6,680 nucleotides of DNA. It comes from an uncultured bacterium. GTDB lineage: Bacteria > Planctomycetota > DG-23 > SLPQ01. The notes beneath the pieces were generated by a model. That model was not told the origin of the DNA, made no database searches, and worked only from the letters and a program-made list of their open reading frames with translations. Below are positions 1-6,662 of the stretch, piece after piece. Every line of letters starts with the position of its first letter. Position 1 is the first letter of the stretch. The stretch is taken from contig CALMGO010000409.1 of assembly GCA_937863625.1 (NCBI GenBank), positions 1-6,680 on the forward strand. The letters run 5' to 3'. Position numbers and translations under genes: made by a program.

Positions 1-1
1 C

Positions 2-730
2 GGGGAGATACTCGATTGCGACGTCCTCATCAGCCTGCCTAAGTTCAAAACGCACAGCCTCACGACGATAACATGCGCTATCAAGAACTCGTACGGCTTT
101 CTTCTCGGCGCGGAAAAGGCCCGCATCCACAGGGCCGCCCCGAGTAGGGATGCCTTTGCCTCGGCGGTGGTGGACGTCTGGGCGCTCAGAAAGCCGGACC
201 TTGTCATCTGCGACGCCGTGACCGCCATGCAGGGTAACGGCCCGTCGAGCAGGGATGTATTTCACTACGGCAGGATAATCTCTGCGACCGATTCGGTGGC
301 GCTCGACGCTGTGGTGGGGCGGCTGATGGGAGTGGACTGGCGCGAAGTGACTACCACCGCGCTGGCGGCCAAAAGAGGCCTGGGAATCGCCGACGATGCC
401 CGGATAGACGTCGACGGGGAGTTCAGGGCCATTGCAGGCTTCAAACTGCCGTCAACATTCAGGGCAGGCTCGGTATTCAACCTCCTTGCCCGCCTGGCGG
501 GCGCGCTCGTCGTGAGCCAGCCTCATCCGGATACCAATATTTGCATACGATGCGGACTCTGCAGGGATCACTGCCCCGCTGAGGCGATAACACTGTCGCC
601 ATATCCGCACATCTCACACAAGAAGTGCATAAGATGCTATTGTTGCCTCGAGTTTTGCCCATACGACGCCATGAAATTGTCAAGAAGAGTGCTGTTTATC
701 CGAAATTTTGGGCGTAGAAGGGGTAATTAG
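2..730 (+). CDS. DUF362 domain protein with C-terminal two-cluster 4Fe-4S ferredoxin domain (5' partial)
   Basis: The reading frame is open from the left edge, so the true start lies upstream; 242 residues are visible. Residues 11-36 carry the DUF362 signature (SLPKFKTHSLTTITCAIKN, then YGFLLG). The conserved H43, D71 with a GNGP loop at 78-81, and the segment DSVALDAV (97-104) follow. A bacterial ferredoxin module occupies about 180-226, with two CxxCxxCxxxCP motifs: C181, C184, C187, C191 and C209, C212, C215, C219. An extra cysteine, C214, lies inside the second motif. DUF362-ferredoxin fusions are common in anaerobes and are presumed cytoplasmic redox proteins; no substrate is established, so none is assigned. 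The C-terminus is basic (GRRRGN). The stop TAG lies inside a short motif that recurs at the right end of the window. A 223-base gap separates it from the next gene, which probably has its own promoter. Confidence 0.93.
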   Translation, partial: GEILDCDVLISLPKFKTHSLTTITCAIKNSYGFLLGAEKARIHRAAPSRDAFASAVVDVWALRKPDLVICDAVTAMQGNGPSSRDVFHYGRIISATDSVALDAVVGRLMGVDWREVTTTALAAKRGLGIADDARIDVDGEFRAIAGFKLPSTFRAGSVFNLLARLAGALVVSQPHPDTNICIRCGLCRDHCPAEAITLSPYPHISHKKCIRCYCCLEFCPYDAMKLSRRVLFIRNFGRRRGN

Positions 731-787
731 GGGCACAAAATCTCTTCCTGCGAGACTAAACAGTGAGGGAGAGTTTCAAAATACGTC

Positions 788-816
788 TGGACAACTTCCG
801 GGAAGCCGGGTTTAAT
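788..816 (+). promoter_or_regulatory. Candidate sigma70-type promoter for the zinc-finger/DUF6982 gene
   Basis: TGGACA at 788-793 (5 of 6 matches to TTGACA) and TTTAAT at 811-816 (5 of 6 to TATAAT) are separated by exactly 17 bases. Initiation would fall near 823 and give a leader of about 130 bases before the ATG at 954. The position, in the only sizeable gap of the window, fits a transcription start for the downstream genes. Lineages outside the proteobacteria may use different promoter sequences, so this is inference from consensus match and spacing alone. Confidence 0.45.
795..805. promoter_or_regulatory. Palindrome in the promoter spacer, possible operator
   Basis: CTTCC-G-GGAAG is a perfect 11-base inverted repeat with a one-base centre. 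It lies entirely between the candidate -35 and -10 boxes, where a bound repressor or a spacer-distorting activator would act. A second inverted repeat brackets it: ACAAC at 791-795 and GTTGT at 819-823. No regulator can be named, and an 11-base palindrome can arise by chance. Confidence 0.25.
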
Positions 817-874
817 GGGTTGTTGAGATGTGCGGGGCGTAGAGCGACAGCAAGTTTGACAACAGGCCTTGTGT

Positions 875-947
875 GTCCCGGGAGGGGGGTTCTGGGCAGG
901 AATCTCCCTGGAGCCGCCGATACGGGACCCTAAAGTTGCAGGGGAGG
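875..947 (+). promoter_or_regulatory. Foldable mRNA leader upstream of the zinc-finger/DUF6982 gene
   Basis: An outer stem pairs GTCCCG (875-880) with CGGGAC (923-928). Inside it, 888-896 can pair with 907-915 over nine consecutive positions, three of them G-U. CTCCC at 904-908 is complementary to GGGAG at 942-946 within the strong Shine-Dalgarno, and part of it is also used by the inner stem. Two mutually exclusive folds are therefore possible. It matches no riboswitch class I recognise. Confidence 0.2.
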
Positions 948-953
948 CCTAAC

Positions 954-1880
954 ATGAGATGCTACGACCACTCCATGCGCGAAGCGGCAGGCTATTGCGT
1001 AGCGTGCGGAAATTTCTTCTGCACGAAATGCCTCGTGGACTGCGAAGACGGCAAGAAGTATTGCGCCGCATGTTGCGCCAAACTCAATATCCGCAAGACC
1101 GAAGAAGACACCCCTCGCGACAGCAGACTGGCGACGAGGCTTGTGGTTCGTTTGAAAAACGGCAAGTCGCTGCAAGGGACCACATATAAAATAGACCCTG
1201 AGAGGCCGAATTTCAAGCTCAAGCCTTTCTCGTCGACGGGTTCCGGCGAGGAGAAAGAGATAGAGTTTTCGAAGGTCAAGTACGTGGCGCTTGTGAAGTC
1301 GCTTGTGGGTGACAAGACCGAGTCCAAGGGGGAGTATCAGCCCAAGGGCAGCGAAATATCGGTGACGTTTCCCGACGGGGAGTCGATAGAAGGGTTCACG
1401 CTCAAGGCGTACAGCGACAAGGACCCGCGCTTTTCAGTAATACCCGCCGACCCGAGCGACAACAGGATATCGATCATCGTCGAGCGTTCGGCCGTGTCAA
1501 AGATGTCTCTTGGCCGGATACCAAAGGCGCAGGAACTGCGTGTGCTGGCGGACAATTCGGTAAAGAGGCTGATACTGCATTACTACTGGCAGCATCCCGA
1601 CCTCTTCATCACGATTGACGAACTCGCCGCGAGGCTGGAACGGACTGCTGCGGTCGTGGAGAGGGAGCTTTCGGATTTCATGCGTGAAGGCCTCATAGAA
1701 AGACCGAATCCTGACAGCCGGCAGTTGAGATTTACGCCAAGCAAGGACCCCATCGTCCGCCAGGCCGTTGCCAGCATGGCCAAGGACATCGAGATGCTGT
1801 ATTTCCGGCGCAAACCCGCCGCTGAGGCGCCATCCGCCGCGCGGAGGCCTGCGCGCTCCACCCCTCAATGGCCGCTTTAA
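954..1880 (+). CDS. B-box-like zinc finger, DUF6982-like and winged-helix-like protein
   Basis: This 308-residue protein starts at ATG 954, which has a strong Shine-Dalgarno (GGGGAGG, 941-947) six bases upstream. An in-frame GTG at 873 has no ribosome site and would add only a non-conserved-looking tail. Residues 3-41 form a B-box-like zinc-binding region: C3, H6, C15, C18, C23, C26, C30, C37, C40. Residues 62-117 and 133-187 are two related beta-rich modules matching the DUF6982 pattern, with LKNGKSLQGTT and KYVALVKSLVGD in the first and FPDGESIEGFT, SVIPADPSDNRI and AVSKMSLG in the second. Residues about 200-262 (LILHYYWQHPD, ITIDELAARL, REGLIERP) resemble a winged helix. The tail is basic and proline/alanine-rich. 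No signal peptide or membrane helix is seen, so it is probably cytoplasmic. A regulatory or scaffold role is inferred only; no partner is known. Confidence 0.88.
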   Translation: MRCYDHSMREAAGYCVACGNFFCTKCLVDCEDGKKYCAACCAKLNIRKTEEDTPRDSRLATRLVVRLKNGKSLQGTTYKIDPERPNFKLKPFSSTGSGEEKEIEFSKVKYVALVKSLVGDKTESKGEYQPKGSEISVTFPDGESIEGFTLKAYSDKDPRFSVIPADPSDNRISIIVERSAVSKMSLGRIPKAQELRVLADNSVKRLILHYYWQHPDLFITIDELAARLERTAAVVERELSDFMREGLIERPNPDSRQLRFTPSKDPIVRQAVASMAKDIEMLYFRRKPAAEAPSAARRPARSTPQWPL

Positions 1881-1895
1881 CGCCCTGCGGGATTT

Positions 1896-1931
1896 TTCAC
1901 TCCAATAGTGAACGCAAAACACTATCATAGT
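1896..1931. promoter_or_regulatory. Cluster of overlapping inverted repeats before the membrane-protein operon
   Basis: Three perfect inverted repeats overlap in 36 bases: TTCACT/AGTGAA (1896-1901, 1907-1912, loop of 5), ATAGTG/CACTAT (1905-1910, 1920-1925, loop of 9) and ACTAT/ATAGT (1921-1925, 1927-1931, one-base centre). They share arms, so as RNA hairpins they exclude one another; as DNA they look like repeated half-sites. The block is AT-rich between GC-rich genes and ends six bases before the ATG at 1938. It could be an operator or an attenuator. Confidence 0.35.
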
Positions 1932-1937
1932 CAGTAT

Positions 1938-2966
1938 ATGTCCACGCACACAGTCAGCCGCCGCGCCCCGCAGGCCGTCACGGGTGCGCTTGTTCTTATG
2001 GCGGTCTCCATTGCGGCCATATACTCGGTGCTTCCGAAGACCCCGTGGCAATACACCCGAGCCGTGCTCGAATCAGGCATCACCTCTACCGGAGGCTTCG
2101 CCGAGGTGGTTTCGTTGAAACTCGATTCGGTGAGCTACAACGGCCAGCAGGCGTGCATGACGATGGCGTTGGACGTCTTGCTGCCGCAAAATGCGGATCC
2201 CCTGACCGTTGATACATCCATGAAGGCCGCCGGCAACTACCTCAAGGGACTCATAAACGTATACCGCAAACTCGTGGTCACGGGATACGCGCGGCGCGCG
2301 GATTTCGACAACGGCCTTGCTTTCCGTTCCCGCGCGGTGTGGCTGTCCCCGGAACTGGCCGCGCCGCTTGAAGGATGGATAGTGGTTCGCCTGCCGGACG
2401 AGCCGCGCGAGCCCGCGCGAGCCCTCGACGGCATTTACGCTGCTCCGACGGTGGTGAAAGCCGACGCCGGAGCCCTCGTAGCGACGGTGGACCTCGCCGC
2501 CGAAGAGCGCCGCAGGCCCGCCGCCAGGATTGAAGAGATACTTGCCGCCCCTCTTATCGACTGCGTGGATTTTGACAACGTCTTCTCCAGATCGCCCGGA
2601 TTGGAGTCCGTCGACGTGACGGTCCTCGACTCCGGACACAAAGTGGCGCGCTTTGCGATGACGCGCAAGGGGTATGAGGCCACCGCGGTCTCGCTGCTTC
2701 TGGGGGACCTTTCGCGCAGGGTGCTCACAATCAGCAACCAGGAGGTCACGTTTGCGGAGAAGTACACCGGCACGGGCCTTTTCACGCCGCTTCTTTTTGA
2801 CAAGATTGTGAGCGCGGAGGACAAAGAGGCCCTCGCGGAGCTCCGCACATGGCGGCATGAAGCCGAGGAGGAATTCTACACGGGACTTTTTGCAAACGGC
2901 GTGAGGGAGCAGTGGGCGGCTCCTGACCGAAACAGCAATCTCCAAGATGACCACGCAAGACAGTAA
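1938..2966 (+). CDS. Unrecognised single-pass membrane-anchored protein
   Basis: I do not recognise this 342-residue protein. A positively charged N-terminus (HTVSRR) precedes one hydrophobic helix at about 13-32 (AVTGALVLMAVSIAAIYSVL), which reads as an uncleaved signal anchor with the remainder outside the cytoplasm. The soluble part mixes beta-like and helical segments and has two cysteines, C73 and C209, which could pair if exported. The last 50 residues are acidic and helical (EDKEALAELRTWRHEAEEEF). I chose ATG 1938 over GTG 1908: the GTG lies in an inverted repeat and would add ten hydrophilic residues before the anchor. Neither start has a clear Shine-Dalgarno. The 3' end overlaps the DUF4175-like gene by 20 bases, which suggests translational coupling and a shared envelope function. 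Confidence 0.85.
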   Translation: MSTHTVSRRAPQAVTGALVLMAVSIAAIYSVLPKTPWQYTRAVLESGITSTGGFAEVVSLKLDSVSYNGQQACMTMALDVLLPQNADPLTVDTSMKAAGNYLKGLINVYRKLVVTGYARRADFDNGLAFRSRAVWLSPELAAPLEGWIVVRLPDEPREPARALDGIYAAPTVVKADAGALVATVDLAAEERRRPAARIEEILAAPLIDCVDFDNVFSRSPGLESVDVTVLDSGHKVARFAMTRKGYEATAVSLLLGDLSRRVLTISNQEVTFAEKYTGTGLFTPLLFDKIVSAEDKEALAELRTWRHEAEEEFYTGLFANGVREQWAAPDRNSNLQDDHARQ

Positions 2967-4632
2967 CCGCCGCGAGGCGGCAACGGCCAATACGGCTCGG
3001 CCGCAGTTGGCACGCTACCTGGCGCGCTCCGCTCGCAGGATGGCCGCGGTGAGGACTGCAAGAGGCGCGCTGGAAATCATAGGCGTTGGCGGCCTCGCTG
3101 CGGCGGCGCTATTTGCCGCGGACCGGGTGACACTCATACCGGGGGCGGCGCGCCTCGTCATAACAAGCCTCTTCTGCGTAACCGCGGTGGCCTTTCTATA
3201 TGCAAGGGTGGCGGCCCCGGCCTTGCGACGCCCGACGCCTACAGAGGCGGCGCGCGCGCTTGAGGCGCGTTATGCTCAACTGGGCGGCTTTGCACTCTCG
3301 GCTGCTCAACTCGCCCTTTCGCCCGAAACAGCCTCAAGCGGGCCGTCTGAGACGCTCGTTGAGATGACCGTCGAGGAGGCGCTGAGGCGGACACAGGGGA
3401 CCGACCCGCGGAAAGCGGCAAACGCCAAGGTCATCAACAGGCCTTTGGCCGCGACACTCCTCGCGCTCTCTCTCTGGACGGCTGCAGGGCTTTTCCTCCC
3501 CGCCGATACGGCTGCGTTCCTGAGGCGTTTTACTGACCCTCTCGGCGCGGCCGCCTATCAGACAAGAACGCGGATTGTCTCGATTACAGTCATGCCGCTC
3601 TGGGCGGGAGGCGTAATGCCGAAGGACGAGTCCTTTGACGCTGAGGTGAAGGTGGAGGGCCTGCTGCCCGCCGAGGCGGTCTTTGAGGTCACCGGAGAGG
3701 ACAAACGCAGAAACCGCATATACTCGCAAGGCGATGTCGGACGCTACACGATGACTCTCGAGCGCGTGTCGGCGAGTTTCTCCTTTCACGTGGTAGTGGG
3801 CGACGCCCGAAGCGAAGAGCGTTTCTATAAGGTCGTGCCGAGGCCCGCCGTGGAGACAATCGAGGCCGAGGCGGCGTACCCATCCTATACCGGCGTTGGC
3901 CGGGTGACCATGCCGACAGGCGACATAACGGCGGCCGTCGGCAGCACTGCGACGGTTACGGCGAGTTTCAACAAGCCGGTTGGGCACACGTCAGTGAAAT
4001 TTGACAGCGGGGGATATGTCGAGGGGCGCCCTGCGGATGACCTGCGCTCGGCGGTTTACGAATTTGACGTGAAGGAAAGCGACTCCTACCGGATCGTCCT
4101 GCAGGACGAATACGGGTTTGGAAACATGGACGACGCCCGCTGGCAAGTGCGCGCCGTGGAGGATGCGTCGCCGATGGTGACTCTTACGCGGCCGGGGCGG
4201 GACATGACCGTGGTCGCCGATGCGGTGATACCTCTGGAAGCGCAGGCGTCTGATGATTACGGCGTGGAAAGACTCTTCGCCGCATACAGCGTCAGAAGAG
4301 GCGGCGCAGTGGTGTCACAGGGAACGATCCCCATGACGCAGGCCGATGGTGGCCGACGAAGCGCGAGCGCGTCGGTCAAATGGAAAATATCCGGCCTCGT
4401 TCTCGCAGAGGGTGACGAGGTGCGGTATTGGGCCGAGGCCAACGACAACCATCCGGATATGCCTCACGTCGCGCGAAGCGACGATCGCGCGGTGAGGGTT
4501 GTAAGTGTCGCCGAGAAACTAAGCGAGCTCGAGCAGATCAGCCGCCAGGTGCAGGGAAAGATATTCGACGCGGCGGCGCGGCAGGAAAAGGCGCGGGTGC
4601 CGCCTGCGGGTGAAGAAGAGGTGTCGCCATGA
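2947..4632 (+). CDS. DUF4175-like membrane protein: three helices plus Ig-like repeats
   Basis: This 561-residue protein has hydrophobic helices at about 41-60, 66-86 and 168-186. A long extracytoplasmic beta-rich part follows. Hallmarks of the large DUF4175-type proteins are visible: YPSYTG (311-316), QDEYGFGN (386-393), ASDDYGVERLF (434-444) and YWAEANDNHPDMP (494-506). Together these suggest two or three Ig-like repeats from about 205 to 520. A short helical stretch (VAEKLSELEQISRQVQGKIF) begins the coiled coil expected in this family, but the protein then stops. Full-length relatives continue as one chain of 1000 residues or more; here the continuation seems to be the next gene. ATG 2947 overlaps the preceding gene by 20 bases and lacks a strong Shine-Dalgarno, so expression is probably coupled. 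Relatives lie near MoxR/DUF58/BatA genes, but none is visible here. The molecular role is unknown. Confidence 0.85.
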   Translation: MTTQDSNRREAATANTARPQLARYLARSARRMAAVRTARGALEIIGVGGLAAAALFAADRVTLIPGAARLVITSLFCVTAVAFLYARVAAPALRRPTPTEAARALEARYAQLGGFALSAAQLALSPETASSGPSETLVEMTVEEALRRTQGTDPRKAANAKVINRPLAATLLALSLWTAAGLFLPADTAAFLRRFTDPLGAAAYQTRTRIVSITVMPLWAGGVMPKDESFDAEVKVEGLLPAEAVFEVTGEDKRRNRIYSQGDVGRYTMTLERVSASFSFHVVVGDARSEERFYKVVPRPAVETIEAEAAYPSYTGVGRVTMPTGDITAAVGSTATVTASFNKPVGHTSVKFDSGGYVEGRPADDLRSAVYEFDVKESDSYRIVLQDEYGFGNMDDARWQVRAVEDASPMVTLTRPGRDMTVVADAVIPLEAQASDDYGVERLFAAYSVRRGGAVVSQGTIPMTQADGGRRSASASVKWKISGLVLAEGDEVRYWAEANDNHPDMPHVARSDDRAVRVVSVAEKLSELEQISRQVQGKIFDAAARQEKARVPPAGEEEVSP

Positions 4633-6662
4633 GATGGCCGGCGCTTATGTTACTGGTGCTGACGGTTGCCGCGCACTCCATCGCGCTGGAAGAAAGTCCC
4701 GCGGTGCAGCAGGCGGACGCCATCCGGAGAGAGGCGGCTGAGCAGGAGGTCGGGTTCCTCAGCCGCGAGGCGGCCAACGGCTATCGGACGCTGGCGGAGG
4801 AGATGGAGATAAATTTCGGCGGCGACAAGTCCGCCGACGCCGTCCGGGCTCGCGCTGCGCTTGAGGAAGTGGCCGTGAAGGACGTCCCTGCGGTGCTGTC
4901 AAAAATGGTGTGGCTGAGGACCGGCGGCGAACCGGAACGTGATAACGCCGCACTGGAGGTGCTCCGAGAGCAACACGCCATAGAGTCCAAATTGCGAGGG
5001 ATGCTTGCGCCCGGGACATCGAGCCTCGCTGTCGAGACGTTGAGGCAGAAGGCCGCGGCGCTGCTGGACTCTCTTGGAAAAGCCCGGGAAGAGGCGCGCG
5101 CGCTGGCGCTCTCGACGCTCGGCAAAAGTGAAACAGACCTCTCGCCTCGGGAAAAAACGCAGCTTTCGAAGCTCGCCGACGGGCAACTTGCCGCGGCCGG
5201 GGATATTCGCTCGCTTATGCGTTCGGCCGACGACGCGGCAGGCAGCCGGCCGCCGCGCGACCAGACCGGCAGGCTCATCGCGGACGCGCTGGACGCCGCG
5301 CAGCTTGACAAGGCTGGCAAAAGCACCGACGACGCAGCCGAGTCCATTAGCGGCAACAGACTCGCCGAGGCCGTCGCGCGCGAGGACGACGCCATACGGC
5401 GGCTGGAGAGATTCGCCCAAGTACTCTCAGGTGAAGAGGAAAACCCCCGGACGCAAGAGGCCCTTTCACAACTGGCAAAGAAACAGGCCGAGCTTACAAG
5501 TGAGACTCAAAGCGCCGGAAAGGACGACCTGCCAGACGTTACCCAAAAACAGAAGGCGCTTGGAAATGATACGTCGGCGCTCGCGCCTCGGCTTGCGGAC
5601 AATGCGCTTGCAAGGATGCATCTTGAGGATGCCGCGGCCCAGATGGAAAGCGCCGCAGCGGAGATGGCCGCATCCGCCGATACAAGTCCCGAGCAGCAGA
5701 CCTCCCGCGCCGCTGAGCATCAGAAGAACGCTGAGGAGCAGCTCCGAGGCGCACAAGACGCGCTCCGAGGCAGCGAACTTGCGGAGCTGACAAAGCGCCT
5801 CGAAGAAGAGTCGAAAAAACTTGACGACGCCCAGGCGGACCTTGCCGCGATGGATGAGATAATCGAGCAGCAGGAGTCGCTCAAGAAACGCACAGAGCAG
5901 TCGCCTCAGGGCGACGATGAGTTCAAAGACCTCATGGAAGAGCAGCAGGGGCTCGAAGAGAAGTTATCCGCTCTTGCGCAGCAAAACGCAGGTCAGCCGC
6001 AAAGCGAGACGAAAGGTAAGGGAGGAGAAAAAAACGATTCACAGGACTCTTCAGGTGGGAAACAGGAGAGCGGCGAGAAGGGCGGCGGAGAACTCGACCG
6101 CGCAGCCGAAGAGATGAAGGAAGCGTCCAAGGCGCTCGGGAGGCAAGAGCCACAGGCCGCATCGGGAAGTCAGGAAAGGGCGCTTGCCGCGATGCGCCAG
6201 GCCAAAGGTAGCGCCCAGGCGCGAGCGGCAGCGGTAAAGGCGGGGCTTTCGAAGGCGCTTGAGGCCGCAAGGGGCGCCGAACTCGGCGGGCCCGCGCCGA
6301 AGGGGCTCGAGTCGCTTCTCGCATCGATTTCAGGAAAGCTCGCAGGCGGCTCGATGAACACCGGCGGTCCGGGCATAACCGGCAGGGGGCGCCCGGAAGA
6401 ACCCGCAGCCAAGGTGACCTCGCGAGGCGGCGAAGGAGACCGGACAGGAAGGCCGAGCCGCGACTCAAACGCCGCACCCGCGGGAGAGAGCCCGGAAAGA
6501 CACTCCGACGAGGCATGGCAGGCGAGGCTCCCCGAGACGACTCCGCCGGATATTCTCCAGGCCGCAAGCGGCGATTTCCCACCCGGTTACGAGGAAACGC
6601 TCAGGCGTTACTACGAGGAACTGGCAAAACGCCAAGCCCCCCCCCAATTAGGGACACAATAG
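4629..6662 (+). CDS. Exported coiled-coil protein, equivalent to the C-terminal half of DUF4175-type proteins
   Basis: This 677-residue protein begins at an ATGA overlap with the preceding stop, and AGAGG at 4617-4621 gives a ribosome site seven bases upstream. Residues 1-19 are a signal peptide (hydrophobic MLLVLTVAAH, likely cleavage after HSIA). Most of 20-560 is long, charged helix rich in A, E, K, Q and R, typical of coiled coil. A low-complexity break rich in G, K, S and Q lies at 452-487, and a disordered G/P/R-rich linker at 570-626. The end, AWQARLPETTPPDILQAASGDFPPGYEETLRRYYEEL (629-665, given here in two parts: AWQARLPETTPPDILQAAS then GDFPPGYEETLRRYYEEL), matches the conserved closing segment of DUF4175-type proteins. 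It probably acts in the periplasm with the upstream membrane protein. A C9 tract at 6637-6645 makes the last residues (APPQLGTQ) uncertain: eight Cs give an immediate stop, while ten leave the frame open to the window edge. Confidence 0.85.
   Translation: MRWPALMLLVLTVAAHSIALEESPAVQQADAIRREAAEQEVGFLSREAANGYRTLAEEMEINFGGDKSADAVRARAALEEVAVKDVPAVLSKMVWLRTGGEPERDNAALEVLREQHAIESKLRGMLAPGTSSLAVETLRQKAAALLDSLGKAREEARALALSTLGKSETDLSPREKTQLSKLADGQLAAAGDIRSLMRSADDAAGSRPPRDQTGRLIADALDAAQLDKAGKSTDDAAESISGNRLAEAVAREDDAIRRLERFAQVLSGEEENPRTQEALSQLAKKQAELTSETQSAGKDDLPDVTQKQKALGNDTSALAPRLADNALARMHLEDAAAQMESAAAEMAASADTSPEQQTSRAAEHQKNAEEQLRGAQDALRGSELAELTKRLEEESKKLDDAQADLAAMDEIIEQQESLKKRTEQSPQGDDEFKDLMEEQQGLEEKLSALAQQNAGQPQSETKGKGGEKNDSQDSSGGKQESGEKGGGELDRAAEEMKEASKALGRQEPQAASGSQERALAAMRQAKGSAQARAAAVKAGLSKALEAARGAELGGPAPKGLESLLASISGKLAGGSMNTGGPGITGRGRPEEPAAKVTSRGGEGDRTGRPSRDSNAAPAGESPERHSDEAWQARLPETTPPDILQAASGDFPPGYEETLRRYYEELAKRQAPPQLGTQ
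6646..6661 (+). repeat. Short motif shared by the ends of the first and last genes (second copy at 725-740)
   Basis: The 16 bases aattagggacacaata match the 16 at 725-740 (aattaggggcacaaaa) at 14 positions. Both copies sit at the 3' end of a gene; in the first, the TAG within it is the stop codon. I recall similar 'aattagggacac' strings next to REP-associated transposase genes in other bacteria, but cannot check this here. A 14-of-16 match somewhere in a window this size is not rare by chance, so only the shared position makes it worth noting. Confidence 0.25.

Noticed and set aside
742..773. Hairpin CTCTTCC/GGGAGAG after the first gene as a terminator
   Set aside because: The seven-pair stem has an 18-base loop, one G-U pair and only TTT after it, too weak to call an intrinsic terminator.
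856..861. Perfect TTGACA -35 box
   Set aside because: There is no -10-like sequence 16-18 bases downstream; that region is GC-rich.
873..953. Upstream GTG start for the zinc-finger gene
   Set aside because: It has no Shine-Dalgarno, and the added residues look like translated leader; ATG 954 has a strong, well-spaced site.
1908..1937. Upstream GTG start for the membrane-anchored protein
   Set aside because: It lies within an inverted repeat, lacks a ribosome site and adds nothing to the signal anchor.
2073..2990. Long minus-strand open frame (305 codons)
   Set aside because: It lies opposite the membrane-anchored gene, has no ribosome site or recognisable domain, and its composition (R-, H- and G-rich) is typical of an antisense frame in GC-rich DNA.
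5074..5790. Plus-strand open frame (238 codons) inside the coiled-coil gene
   Set aside because: This is a shifted frame of the real gene, extremely basic and without family features or a ribosome site.
5932..6582. Minus-strand open frame (216 codons) opposite the coiled-coil gene
   Set aside because: It is arginine/proline/serine-rich low-complexity translation mirroring a biased coding strand, with no domain or signal.
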